Source: Bacteroidota bacterium (GTDB taxonomy: Bacteria; Bacteroidota; Bacteroidia; Chitinophagales; Chitinophagaceae). From it: a DNA stretch of 64,000 bases. Every line of letters begins with the position of its first letter. Positions within the stretch are counted from its first letter, which is position 1. This document shows, in pieces, positions 25,643 to 35,661 of the stretch. Under the pieces are notes generated by a model that saw nothing but the letters and a program-made list of their open reading frames with translations, was not told where the DNA came from and made no database searches. Both the position numbers and the translations under genes were made by a program. The DNA lies in contig JAEZGS010000025.1 in assembly GCA_023437225.1 (NCBI GenBank), positions 41,336 to 105,335 of the forward strand. Direction: 5' to 3'.

Positions 25643-26989
25643 TCAATTATTGGCTGCAGTACGAGTGTCTTCCAACAATTTGATGTTTTTGTTGATATAT
25701 TCTCCAATCCGGGTTCCCTGCTTATTGCCCTCTTCAATACCTGTCCGGTAGTGAATACCACCGTAGAGGCGACTGATTGAAGCCTCATTTGCTGCATCCA
25801 TAAATGATTTGAAACTTCTTTTCATCCCTATGTAAGCAAGGTCACTTGTATCTTCAAAGGCGAAATTGTCACCGAATCGTTTTGTGAGTATGGTTGCGGC
25901 TGCCATTGAGATAGTGCTATGACCACTGGTATGTTCAGGGAATGGCGGAGTCTGAAGGAAGGGCTGCCAGTTCCGGTCGATCAATTCATTGATCACGGTA
26001 ATCGGCCTAACAAGCTGGCTCTTATACTTCTCTTCCCAGCAAGCGATGAAGCCGTCATAAATACCGGCGGATGTCAATACATACGTTTGGGCTGCTTCGA
26101 TTGGCGATAGCCTTTTCATTTTGCATGCGATAGATGTAATGCCTATCCAATGTCCAACAGGAGTGATTTTCTTGTTGCCAAAGGCCATATGACCTGCATG
26201 TTCCATTACTATCGGGTTATCATCCCAATATTTTGCTATCGTTTTTTGTTCCGGAGTAAGGTTCACTCCTATTGTGTAAACCTCCTTGACCACCTGGTGA
26301 AAAAGGCTATTGGTATCCGTTGAATATTTTGGAGGTGGCAATGCAGAAAAATGCAGCGCAGAATCCATGGTAAGCGGAAGTATTCTCGCCCAGTTAGGTT
26401 CGGCACCATCTATATAATCGGGAGGCGTCGGACGCCACTTGCCAATCTCGGAGCTCCCAAGAAACTTAGGCATGCCCCGTGTTTCCTTGTAATGATCCTT
26501 CTTTGTCCTTTCCAGTATTGCAAGTCCCACTTTTTCTCCAAATTCAATCGAACGTTTATACGTCTCTTCATCGAGCAAGGAACGATAATCATCAAAAAGT
26601 TTGTTATGATACTTCTTTAATGAGTCTACTGAAAATGTGACTTTCTCCGCAACAGTAAAAAATGCTTTTGAAGATGCAAGCAGGTAGTTGTACTCTTTAT
26701 CTTTTTCCGGTTGAGGCATCGAAGGGAACCCATGCATTTGTGCAGCAAGCGATGGATAACCCGGTTGTTGAAACCTCAGTGCTTCATAAGCGGCAATCGA
26801 TGTATATGAATAGATGCGACTCGCTACCGGTGGAGAAAATACATCATGCACGATCACTTCAGTGAGCTTACCCACATTATTATGAATTACTGCCGCGTCA
26901 GTTAGTATGGCAGGGTCCGCGACCGGCTTCTGCTTACACGCAGCAAACAGAATAGATACGTTCACGATGGCAATGAGCAATCTTTTCAT
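25643..26989 (-). CDS. Vanadium-dependent haloperoxidase-like/PAP2 lipoprotein
   Basis: A 448-residue lipoprotein (signal ending LFAAC, cysteine at residue 18) with a PAP2/vanadium haloperoxidase catalytic domain in its second half. The vanadate or phosphate site is complete: Lys321-x6-Arg328-Pro329, Ser355-Gly356-His357 (PEHTSGHS) and Ser406-Arg407-x5-His413. Related enzymes either oxidise halides with peroxide or act as acid phosphatases, and sequence alone does not settle which. It follows the FG-GAP/ASPIC lipoprotein gene by seven bases and is followed by the methyltransferase gene. In Bacteroidota this kind of gene often sits beside FG-GAP and SusC/SusD genes; the pairing here agrees. 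Confidence 0.88.
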   Translation of the reverse strand: MKRLLIAIVNVSILFAACKQKPVADPAILTDAAVIHNNVGKLTEVIVHDVFSPPVASRIYSYTSIAAYEALRFQQPGYPSLAAQMHGFPSMPQPEKDKEYNYLLASSKAFFTVAEKVTFSVDSLKKYHNKLFDDYRSLLDEETYKRSIEFGEKVGLAILERTKKDHYKETRGMPKFLGSSEIGKWRPTPPDYIDGAEPNWARILPLTMDSALHFSALPPPKYSTDTNSLFHQVVKEVYTIGVNLTPEQKTIAKYWDDNPIVMEHAGHMAFGNKKITPVGHWIGITSIACKMKRLSPIEAAQTYVLTSAGIYDGFIACWEEKYKSQLVRPITVINELIDRNWQPFLQTPPFPEHTSGHSTISMAAATILTKRFGDNFAFEDTSDLAYIGMKRSFKSFMDAANEASISRLYGGIHYRTGIEEGNKQGTRIGEYINKNIKLLEDTRTAANN

Positions 26990-26996
26990 ATTCAGA

Positions 26997-29900
26997 TCAG
27001 TTAAGGGTTAGGGTTCTTTTTTCGCCGGATGAATTTCTTATAGTGACCGCAGTGGCATTTGATGGAACCTCAATGTAACGGCCACCCTGCGACATAAACG
27101 ATTGGCCATAGTGCAATTCCTGAGTGATGGTTTTGCCGTTACTTAGTTTTATCTCTGCCGCTGCATCAAGCGAGCTTGCAGGATATAATCGGTGACCCGC
27201 CTGCCTGGCAAATATCTTTAGTGGACCGCGATTCTGACTTGCAGCCAATAGTAAGTCGCCTTGTTTGTTGGTCAGTCTTGCCAGACCTCTCGCATTGCCT
27301 GGAATAAAGATGCCACTTTCCGCCATCGTCATAATTTTAAACGATCCTTTTCCATCGCCCTTCATAACAAGTCCGTTACAGGCATCATACCTGCCTATCG
27401 ATACTTCAGTGCCATAGTCATTTCCGGTGGCAACAATATCCAATTGTCCGTCGCTATCCACATCTGTCACCACCATTCCATTGATACAAGATAATTGGGT
27501 CAATGATGGCAATGCAATCATTTCAAACTTCCCGTTTCCATTATTTCTGATGAATGCATGTTTCAAAAAATTAGCTTCGAGCACCAGGGCATCTTTTAGA
27601 TCCTCAGGCTTGAATAATTGGTCGAATGTAGCGCTCGCATATTGCTTATAGTTTTGAAACTTTGCACGAAAACTGATCATTTGTTTGACCAGGTCATCAC
27701 GGGTATGCGCCGGAAATTCTTTTCGGGTTTTGTCTTCCGCTGAAACAGGAAGGTATACAGAAGGTATTGCATCAAAACTTCCATTCTTATCAAAGTCTTT
27801 GGCGTATATGCGTACAGGCTCTTTTTCAGAAGCATCGTAAAAAGAGTTTAAACCCAGGTTGCCTGCCACATAATCCATATCACCGTCATTATCGAAATCA
27901 GCTGCAGCTAAGCTGTTCCACCAGCCCTTGTAATTTTGAAGCCCTGTCGTTGCGCTAATGTCTTCGAATTTCCCGTTCACATTCTTAAGAAATTTTACAG
28001 GCATCCATTCACCTGCAAGCATAATATCGAGCCACCCATCGTTGTCGAAATCTGTCCAAATAGCATCGCTAATCATTCCGATATTATGGAGGCCCGGAGC
28101 AATTTCTTTTGTTACATCAACAAATCCAGCTTTGCCATCATTGCGGTAAATAAAACTTGATACAGGCGTAGGATACATTTCGGGCAAAACCCTGCCTCCT
28201 ATGAACAGGTCAAGATCGCCATCACGGTCAAAGTCTGCCGCGCGTGCGCATGATTTGCTGGTCGTATTTTCAGGTAATGCTGATTTAGACAATGCAAAAT
28301 TTCCCTTGCCATCATTGATGTACAGATGATCGGCGTAGTTAGGTGATTGAGGTTTATGTTCAAACCCACCGCTGGTTATAAGAAGGTCGAGATCTTTGTC
28401 ATTGTCTGCGTCAAATAAAAGCAGACCATGATCTTCTGATTCCTTTTTTTGCGCATCCGCCGCGCTGAGAAGAGGCGTTTGAGCAAATGTTCCATTCGTC
28501 CTTTGCGTAAAAATCTGTGCACTATTGAAACGAGCACCAGCCACAACCATATCATCAAGTCCATCGTTATTGATATCCCCGGTTGCTATTGAAGGACCAA
28601 ATTCAGAGAACTTATGAGGAAGTAATTTTTGAACATTGAAGTCTACATAATCCTGTTCGCTATGAATATAATCAATGCCAACCTGTTTTGTGACATCCTG
28701 GAATAATGGACTATTTAACTGATGTTGTTGCAGCGGAGCAGTCGTCTGCAAGGCGTCTTTGATGTACACATCAATAATTTTATTGCAGGCCACGTTCTTC
28801 AACACCTGTCTTTTATTTAAATCCCATATTATCACTACTGAATCAACCGATGTTGTTTTCCCGAGACCGAAGTGTGGATACATTTGTACTGTAGACAGAT
28901 ACCCCCTGTATGGTGAATTTTCATAAACCTGTTTGCTATTCGCGTAGTGTAATTCAATGATGGCACCGATACCATGCAGATTCTGTGCGGCTCCATGTAA
29001 TCGAAACTGTAAAAAGTTCTGGTTATTGTTTTTTTCTCTTGCAGTATTGCGATAAACAGATGCTTCATCGTTAATGTTACTTATTACCAGGTCCATGTCG
29101 CCGTCATTGTCCAGATCGGCATATATTCCTGCATTTGCAAATGTTGGCTCCTGGAGCCCCCAATCCTGAGTAACGTTTGAAAAGGTCAGATCGCCATTAT
29201 TCCTGTAAGCATAATTTGCAAGCTTTACCTGTGGGATCTGGCTGAGTGTGTATTCCTTTGATGCTATGGAAAAAGATTCTCTCCGGAACATAATAAAATC
29301 ATGATCGGTCACATCTTTTGGAAAACCATTGGTGATAATAATGTCACGCGCACCATCATTGTCAAAGTCCTGCACTATAGGAGTCCAACTCCAATCAGTT
29401 TCCGCAATTCCGGCGAAGTAAGCGATGTCACCAAATACCGGTACTGAAGCAGCGTCCTGCTGCGGTTTTGTTCCGAGATTCAACTGCAGGGTATTACGAA
29501 CATATTGGTACTGGTACTTGTAATAATCATAGTTTTGATATTGCTGATAACTGTTTCCATTCATCATCATCTTCTTACGAAAGTTATCTTCAGGGTTCAT
29601 ATCAAGTTCAACGACATCGGCGAGTCCGTCATTGTTTATGTCGATAACGTCCTGTCCCATTCCATTTGCCGAAGTGTGTTTAAATGCATCAGTTGTTCTT
29701 TCCGTGAACGTACCATCCTGGTTATTGATAAATAAGATATCGTTCCCAAGAAAATCATTTGTAATGAAAAGGTCTTTCCAACCATCGTGATTGAAATCCG
29801 CAACTGATGCTGCGTGTGTGTAGCCTTCCATTGTAATTCCTGCCTGGCGACTCACATCAGAAAATACGGGGTGCTTCTTTGATGCATCCGGATCATTCCT

Positions 29901-30575
29901 AAACAACTTACCGGTACTTGGATGGCTGCCATCGGTCAGCCGGGGACGAAACGTAGAAGGATTGTCTGATTTTAAAATTTCGTTGACGGCCAGGTAAACA
30001 TCAAGATCGCCGTCATTGTCATAATCGAAGAAGTAAGCCATGGTAGTATGCGAACTATCTGCTAGTCCATATTCGCCTGCCATTTCCCGGAACGTTGGAA
30101 TTTTATCTTTGAGTCCCTGGTTAACATACAACAAATTGCGTCGCTTATCTGCATCACTAAGAATGGTTGCACTTACATATATATCGAGCAATCCATCGTT
30201 GTTAATATCAATCACTGATACTCCGCGGCACCATTTTGATTTGCCATCAACTCCTGCTTCATGAGTTATGTCTTCAAATTCAAAGTCACCCTGGTTCAGG
30301 TAAAGCTTGTTTGAAACCATATTACCTGCGAAATAAAGATCGATCAGACCATCGTTGTTGAAGTCGCCCGCTCCTATACCCGCGCCGTTATAGACATTCG
30401 TAAGGTCAATCGGGTTAATGGAATCGTTTTCAACAATTTGATTGTTGAATGTGATCCCTGTTTTCTTCGAGGATAACTGCTCAAATAGACCCTGCTTTTT
30501 GTTGCTGCAGGAACCAAGCGATCCACAGATAAGAACGACAATAAATAACCAGAACGACAGCTTAGGGAACTTCAT
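26997..30575 (-). CDS. FG-GAP/VCBS repeat lipoprotein with ASPIC/UnbV domain
   Basis: About 1192 residues. The ATG at 30575 is used as it starts a lipoprotein signal (FPKLSFWLFIVVLICGSLGSC); the 19 extra upstream codons have no support. The body contains many FG-GAP/VCBS units with calcium-binding loops such as DFNNDGLIDLYFAGN and DFDNDGARDIIITNG, forming one or two beta propellers. Between two such arrays is an ASPIC/UnbV domain (HGIGAIIELHY, YRGYLSTVQMYPHFGLG, DSVVIIWDLN; about 28760-29000). It is a surface-exposed scaffold or binding protein by analogy with CRTAC-like proteins. It is upstream of the haloperoxidase-like gene and downstream of the SusCD terminator, so it forms a separate transcript. 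Confidence 0.9.
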   Translation of the reverse strand: MKFPKLSFWLFIVVLICGSLGSCSNKKQGLFEQLSSKKTGITFNNQIVENDSINPIDLTNVYNGAGIGAGDFNNDGLIDLYFAGNMVSNKLYLNQGDFEFEDITHEAGVDGKSKWCRGVSVIDINNDGLLDIYVSATILSDADKRRNLLYVNQGLKDKIPTFREMAGEYGLADSSHTTMAYFFDYDNDGDLDVYLAVNEILKSDNPSTFRPRLTDGSHPSTGKLFRNDPDASKKHPVFSDVSRQAGITMEGYTHAASVADFNHDGWKDLFITNDFLGNDILFINNQDGTFTERTTDAFKHTSANGMGQDVIDINNDGLADVVELDMNPEDNFRKKMMMNGNSYQQYQNYDYYKYQYQYVRNTLQLNLGTKPQQDAASVPVFGDIAYFAGIAETDWSWTPIVQDFDNDGARDIIITNGFPKDVTDHDFIMFRRESFSIASKEYTLSQIPQVKLANYAYRNNGDLTFSNVTQDWGLQEPTFANAGIYADLDNDGDMDLVISNINDEASVYRNTAREKNNNQNFLQFRLHGAAQNLHGIGAIIELHYANSKQVYENSPYRGYLSTVQMYPHFGLGKTTSVDSVVIIWDLNKRQVLKNVACNKIIDVYIKDALQTTAPLQQHQLNSPLFQDVTKQVGIDYIHSEQDYVDFNVQKLLPHKFSEFGPSIATGDINNDGLDDMVVAGARFNSAQIFTQRTNGTFAQTPLLSAADAQKKESEDHGLLLFDADNDKDLDLLITSGGFEHKPQSPNYADHLYINDGKGNFALSKSALPENTTSKSCARAADFDRDGDLDLFIGGRVLPEMYPTPVSSFIYRNDGKAGFVDVTKEIAPGLHNIGMISDAIWTDFDNDGWLDIMLAGEWMPVKFLKNVNGKFEDISATTGLQNYKGWWNSLAAADFDNDGDMDYVAGNLGLNSFYDASEKEPVRIYAKDFDKNGSFDAIPSVYLPVSAEDKTRKEFPAHTRDDLVKQMISFRAKFQNYKQYASATFDQLFKPEDLKDALVLEANFLKHAFIRNNGNGKFEMIALPSLTQLSCINGMVVTDVDSDGQLDIVATGNDYGTEVSIGRYDACNGLVMKGDGKGSFKIMTMAESGIFIPGNARGLARLTNKQGDLLLAASQNRGPLKIFARQAGHRLYPASSLDAAAEIKLSNGKTITQELHYGQSFMSQGGRYIEVPSNATAVTIRNSSGEKRTLTLN

Positions 30576-30651
30576 GGTCAATAGCGGGTTTGAGATACGG
30601 TAATTTAAAAGTTTCAGGGCAAAAGCGATCAAAATGCTTGAAATTTTACTA

Positions 30652-30682
30652 ATAAAAAGAGGTAGAGCGAACCCTACCTCTT
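30652..30682 (-). terminator. Rho-independent terminator of the susC-susD operon
   Basis: A perfect 9-bp stem (AAGAGGTAG at 30657-30665, CTACCTCTT at 30674-30682) with an 8-base loop and, on the minus strand, a following T run. It lies 22 bases after the SusD stop and 77 bases before the next gene's start. Confidence 0.88.
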
Positions 30683-30703
30683 CTAAAAACAGTTAGTGAT
30701 TGT

Positions 30704-32464
30704 TTATTTATAAGCAGGATTCTGCTCAATGGTTGGAACACCGTCTACTGCACTTCTGTCAATGGCTTCCTGAGGTATAGGCATATACTCATTTTTACCT
30801 TTAACGAATTGTGCATTGGCAAGATAGGACTTGGTAGCTTTTTCTTTATTTAAGTAAGCATTCAATTCCACATCAGCGATACCCCATCTTACCAGGTCAA
30901 AGAATCTTACACCTTCCATTGCAAGCTCCAACTTCCTTTCAAAACGCACTGCTTTCTGTGCTGTCGCTTTATCAGTCCATGCTGCAGTGTATTCACCGAT
31001 TTCATAGTTAGCGGCATCAGCACCTCCGTTCTTAACGAAGCCCGCAGGATTGGCTGCACGTCTGCGAACCCTGTTCACCAGTGCTCTTGCAGCTTCAAGG
31101 TTACCTAATTCAACTTCTGCTTCGGCCGCCATCAGGAGAACATCGGCGAAACGAATGATGGTAACGTTGTTAGCGGTAACCTGGTTGGTTGCCCAACCAT
31201 CATAGGTATCACTCAACTGGCCAGTCTGCGACTTGTAATAAACGTTCTTGATCGGGCTGTAAGGTCCACCATAAGATTGCAACCTGATCCAGGCAGCTCC
31301 AGGGTGAACACCATAATCAAGATAAGGAATTCCTCTTCTACCTACAGTCCAGTCCAATCTTGGGTCAAGGGCCCGTGTGTCCGGAGTGAATGGAGAGGTT
31401 GCTGGAACGCCAAGGTCGTTTTTCACATCATCCTGGTTGTAGGTGTCAAGCAGTGGCAGTCCCGCTGCGTTCACTTTATATGAGTTCACAAGACTTTGCG
31501 AAGGCTGATAGAAACCACAGCAGTTTGCGGGTCCACCTGAAGGAAAATTCAGGGCATCGCCATAGTTCCCGTTAAATCCACCAGCTCCATCCTGAACAGA
31601 CATCTGTGCGGCAAATACCGACTCCGAGTTGTTCTTCTTCGCCGGGTTGAAATTATCAGCGAATATAGGAGTGAGCTCATACTTAAGACCATTTGAAGTG
31701 GTTCCGTTTTGGATCACAGCGTCAAATTGCTCTTTCGCCTGTGCCCATTTTTGCTGATACAAATAAACCTTGCCGAGATATGCTTTAGCGGCCCAGCTGT
31801 TGGCTCTACCTACCTGTGGTTGAGTAGCAGGAAGGTTTTCAGCAGCGAACTGGAAATCCGCTTCGATATTTGGCCAGATATTTACGAAGTCAGCACCATT
31901 CTTATTTGACACTTTGTAGTTGCCTGCAGAATAACTGATCGTTTCGTCAATAAATGGAACGTAATTAAATACACGCTTGAGTTCGAAATGATAGTGTCCG
32001 CGGAGGAACTTCACTTCCGCTTCCACCAGCTTCTTTTCCTGCTCGGTCATGTCTTCGGCCAAAGCCATTACACGAAGAACATCATTTGCCCTTTGAATAC
32101 CGTCATAACAAAGGTTCCATTTTTGAATAGGATAACCGTTTGACGCGGTAACTGAATAAGTCTCGATAGGATTGATATCGGGTTGGTCACCGGATTCTGA
32201 GCCTTTGTAAGCGTCGTCGGATTGAACACCGCCATACACCCAGTTTGAAGCTGCTGAACCCCAGCCACCGCTGGCTCCACCAATTCCATCGAGCAATGAA
32301 TATGCCCCGATCAACAAACCCGCAACCCCATCTTTGTTTGCCAGGGTTGTCTGGTCTGTTGGACCAATCGGTCTTTTTTCAAGGAAGCTCTTACTACAGG
32401 AGTAGATAACGAAGAGCATTCCAACGAACAGAAATATTGATAATTTATAATTGATCTTTTTCAT
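30704..32464 (-). CDS. RagB/SusD family nutrient-uptake lipoprotein
   Basis: A 586-residue outer-membrane lipoprotein (signal ending VIYSC, then KSFLEKRPIGPTDQTT). It captures a nutrient and acts as the lid of the SusC transporter. Family segments seen are NWVYGGVQSDDAYKG near the N-terminus, AEVKFLRGHYHFELKRVF, RANSWAAKAYLGKVYLYQ (TPR region), TIIRFADVLLMAAEAEVELG and the C-terminal ELAMEGVRFFDLVRWG and YMPIPQEAID. It begins 20 bases after the SusC stop, the usual spacing. No glycoside hydrolase lies in this operon, so the nutrient is unknown and may be peptide, oligosaccharide or other organic matter. Confidence 0.96.
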   Translation of the reverse strand: MKKINYKLSIFLFVGMLFVIYSCSKSFLEKRPIGPTDQTTLANKDGVAGLLIGAYSLLDGIGGASGGWGSAASNWVYGGVQSDDAYKGSESGDQPDINPIETYSVTASNGYPIQKWNLCYDGIQRANDVLRVMALAEDMTEQEKKLVEAEVKFLRGHYHFELKRVFNYVPFIDETISYSAGNYKVSNKNGADFVNIWPNIEADFQFAAENLPATQPQVGRANSWAAKAYLGKVYLYQQKWAQAKEQFDAVIQNGTTSNGLKYELTPIFADNFNPAKKNNSESVFAAQMSVQDGAGGFNGNYGDALNFPSGGPANCCGFYQPSQSLVNSYKVNAAGLPLLDTYNQDDVKNDLGVPATSPFTPDTRALDPRLDWTVGRRGIPYLDYGVHPGAAWIRLQSYGGPYSPIKNVYYKSQTGQLSDTYDGWATNQVTANNVTIIRFADVLLMAAEAEVELGNLEAARALVNRVRRRAANPAGFVKNGGADAANYEIGEYTAAWTDKATAQKAVRFERKLELAMEGVRFFDLVRWGIADVELNAYLNKEKATKSYLANAQFVKGKNEYMPIPQEAIDRSAVDGVPTIEQNPAYK

Positions 32465-32484
32465 GTTAACTGTTGGTTTGAATG

Positions 32485-35400
32485 TTAGAAGGACAGATTA
32501 ACTCCAACCAGGTAGCTCTTTTGGTTGTTTGGATAGTTACCATAATCAATACCGAACGCTGCACTACCACCTGTCAACTCAGGATCCTGGCCACTGTACT
32601 TGGTGATCTGGAACAGGTTTGCTGCCTGAACGTAAACTCTCAGTCTGTCAACTCCAATTCTTCTCATCAAAGATTGATCAACATTGTAACCGAGGATCAA
32701 TGAACGACACTTAAAGAATGAACCGTCCTCGAGGTAGTAAGAGTTGATTACACCGTTGTTACTGAAGTTTCCGTCTGCTTCAGCTTTTGGAACCTTAGCG
32801 TTGGGATTAGAAGGTGTCCAACTATTGTTTGCCAGGTCTTTGCTCTTTGCACCTGCAAATGACTGCATGAAATCAGTCCAGTATTTTACGTAGTTGATAA
32901 CATCGTTACCCTGGCTACCATAGAATACTGCCGCAAGGTCAAAGCTCTTGTAGGCAACACTAAGGTTGATACCATATGTGAAATCAGGATTGGGATTACC
33001 GAAGAACGTTCTGTCATCTTCATTGATTCGGTTGTCGCCACTAACATCACGGTACCTGAATCTGCCAGGAGCTGCTGCATCCTGAGCAGGAGCCTTGCTC
33101 ACTTCATCTTCGTCACGGAACAATCCGATCACTTCGTAACCGAAGAACGAGCTTATCGGATGGCCCATCTGGTTGCGCACAAAATTACCTTGTCTTACGC
33201 CACCTGCATCAAAGTATCCAGATCCAGGAATGCTGATGATTTCACTTTTATATGCACCAACGTTCAAACCTACACTGAAGTTCCATTCGCGGTTGAAGCT
33301 TCCGCGGTAACCGAGGTTGAAGTCAATACCTGTATTTTCCACGTTACCGATGTTCACTACCGGAAGTGTAGCACCTCCTACTCCGATAACACCCGCCTGG
33401 TCCTGGAACAAGAGACCATCAATAGATTTCTTATACCATTCAATACCAAAATCAAGTTTATTATTGAATAACGCACCGTCAAGACCTACGTTGGTAACAA
33501 CGTTCTCTTCCCAGCTTGTATTCAGGTTTCCAATCTGCGTCTGACGGAATCCCTGAACCGGTGAAGTGCTGGTACCGCCAATGTCATAATATGCGTTGCG
33601 ATTTGTTCCACCGAACAGGTTGAAAGCATTCGCACCGTTTACGTTCTGTTGTGAACCGAGTTTACCCCAACCTCCGCGTAATTTCAGCTCGGTGATCCAT
33701 GAAACTGAACTCATGAACTCTTCGCTTGAAATACGCCATGCAGCTGAGAAAGATGGGAACACACCATAGCGTGAATTAGGTCCGAACTTTGAAGAACCGT
33801 CTCTTCTGATCGTTGCACTGAATAAGTATTTGTCGGCAAATCCATAATCCAGTCTTCCAAACAGAGAGAACAACGCATCATTGTAACCGTAGCTTGAGTT
33901 GGTCTGATTAGAAGTACCGTTATCAAGGATCCAATAATTTGGATCTGCTGTAAAATAACCGGTTCTTCCTGCGCTCAAACCTCTTCCTTTCCACTCGATC
34001 GCTTCTGTACCAGCAATAACTTTTACGTCATGCTTGTCAGCAAATACATTGTTATAAGCAATAGTATTCGTCCATGTCCAGTTGGAGTTGAATTGTGAGT
34101 ATTCGGAAAAGCCAGTGTTTGATTCGTGTGATTCTTTGTTCTCGTAAGTGTTGTATATGAAGTTATAGCCGTATTGGTTGTCGAGAGTACCTCCGAATGA
34201 AGTACGAACTACGAAGTGACGAAGAAGATCCACCTCAGCAAATACATTACCAGTTATATTCCAGGTGTTGTACTTATTGGTTCCACCGCGTTCGCGGGTT
34301 GCAACCGGGTTGTTCGCGTTACCTGTTTCAGGTCCCATGAAGTTGCCCGCATAGTGTCCGTTGATGGTACGCACAGGAAGGATCACCTGTTGGCGATACA
34401 TGTGGTTGATGATGTTTTCTTCCTGCAGACCGAAGGTTGGATTGTCTTTGTAGAAGATGTATGCATTTTCTCCTACCCTGATTTTGTTTTTGATGTTGAA
34501 TTGGGTATTGGCCCTTACTGAATACCTTTTAAGGTATGATTCAATTAAAGTTCCCTGTTGGTCAAAATATCCTAGTGAGAACATATACAGCGAACGGTCG
34601 CTACCGCCAGATGCTGTTATGTTATGGCTCTGCATTGGAGCCGGCTTGAACACTTCATGATACCAGTCCGTACCCTCTTTGTTCGCTCTCGCTATGAGGT
34701 ACTGGTTACGTGGGTTCTTATCGAATACATAATTAGCAGGATCGGCAATGGCGTCACCTTCATAACCAACGTACTGACCAGGATTTGAAAAGTTGGATCC
34801 GATACCAATCAGGTAATCCGGCATCCTTCCGCCTGGATACAATGTTGTGTTTGGCTGAACGCGATAAGTCAATGCAGCCATTTCCTCTGAATTCGCAAGA
34901 TTAAATACGTTGCCTTTCAATGGTCTTTGAGTTCCGTAGAAGCCATCGTAAGTAACAATTGCACGGCCCGCTTTACCTTTTTTGGTGGTAACAACGATTA
35001 CGCCATTAGCTCCGCGTACACCATAAATTGAAGCAGCACCAGCATCTTTCAATACCTGGATCGATTCAATGTCGTTGGGATTGATGTCGTGCAAACTGCT
35101 CTGAATTCCATCGACGATCACCAGTGGATTTACATCACCGAAAGAAGTGATACCACGGATAAATACGTTGCTTCCTCCACCGGGCAGACCGGAAGAGATT
35201 ACGTTAACGCCGGCCGCCTGACCCTGGAGCATATTCTCCGGGTTTCCTGCCGGAACATTTTTCATCGCCTTAACGTCTACGACAGCCACCGAACCGGTGA
35301 TGTCTTTTTTACGTTGCGCAGTGTAACCTGTCACTACCACCTCGTTGAGGTTTGACAGGGAAGGACTTAAAGAGACAGATACGGAAGTCTGATTTCCTAC

Positions 35401-35661
35401 TGTTATTTCTTTCTGCTGAAAGCCCACGAAAGAAATAATCAGGACACTGCCTGGGTTCACCGAATTGATGGTAAAATTGCCGGAGACATCCGAAACGGTA
35501 GCTATATTGGTTCCTTTCACCTGAACCGTTGCTCCCTGGACGCCCTGGCCCGACTCATCGGTAACTTTACCAGTAATTGATCTTTGGGCAAATACTACAG
35601 TCCCCAGGAAGAGAAACACTCCAAGGAGACTGGCCCGGATAACCGCTAGTTTTGAGGGCAT
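32485..35661 (-). CDS. SusC/RagA family TonB-linked outer-membrane transporter
   Basis: A 1058-residue TonB-dependent transporter. A signal peptide is followed by a carboxypeptidase-regulatory-like domain (SITGKVTDESGQGVQGATV), the SusC-specific NEVVVTGYTAQRKKDITGSV, a plug with IESIQVLKDAGAASIYGVRG, and a 22-strand barrel ending in SYLVGVNLSF. It imports the ligand held by SusD, using TonB energy. There is no STN domain at the N-terminus, so it is not predicted to signal directly to a trans-envelope anti-sigma factor. No convincing -33/-7 promoter was found in the 425 bases upstream. Confidence 0.97.
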   Translation of the reverse strand: MPSKLAVIRASLLGVFLFLGTVVFAQRSITGKVTDESGQGVQGATVQVKGTNIATVSDVSGNFTINSVNPGSVLIISFVGFQQKEITVGNQTSVSVSLSPSLSNLNEVVVTGYTAQRKKDITGSVAVVDVKAMKNVPAGNPENMLQGQAAGVNVISSGLPGGGSNVFIRGITSFGDVNPLVIVDGIQSSLHDINPNDIESIQVLKDAGAASIYGVRGANGVIVVTTKKGKAGRAIVTYDGFYGTQRPLKGNVFNLANSEEMAALTYRVQPNTTLYPGGRMPDYLIGIGSNFSNPGQYVGYEGDAIADPANYVFDKNPRNQYLIARANKEGTDWYHEVFKPAPMQSHNITASGGSDRSLYMFSLGYFDQQGTLIESYLKRYSVRANTQFNIKNKIRVGENAYIFYKDNPTFGLQEENIINHMYRQQVILPVRTINGHYAGNFMGPETGNANNPVATRERGGTNKYNTWNITGNVFAEVDLLRHFVVRTSFGGTLDNQYGYNFIYNTYENKESHESNTGFSEYSQFNSNWTWTNTIAYNNVFADKHDVKVIAGTEAIEWKGRGLSAGRTGYFTADPNYWILDNGTSNQTNSSYGYNDALFSLFGRLDYGFADKYLFSATIRRDGSSKFGPNSRYGVFPSFSAAWRISSEEFMSSVSWITELKLRGGWGKLGSQQNVNGANAFNLFGGTNRNAYYDIGGTSTSPVQGFRQTQIGNLNTSWEENVVTNVGLDGALFNNKLDFGIEWYKKSIDGLLFQDQAGVIGVGGATLPVVNIGNVENTGIDFNLGYRGSFNREWNFSVGLNVGAYKSEIISIPGSGYFDAGGVRQGNFVRNQMGHPISSFFGYEVIGLFRDEDEVSKAPAQDAAAPGRFRYRDVSGDNRINEDDRTFFGNPNPDFTYGINLSVAYKSFDLAAVFYGSQGNDVINYVKYWTDFMQSFAGAKSKDLANNSWTPSNPNAKVPKAEADGNFSNNGVINSYYLEDGSFFKCRSLILGYNVDQSLMRRIGVDRLRVYVQAANLFQITKYSGQDPELTGGSAAFGIDYGNYPNNQKSYLVGVNLSF

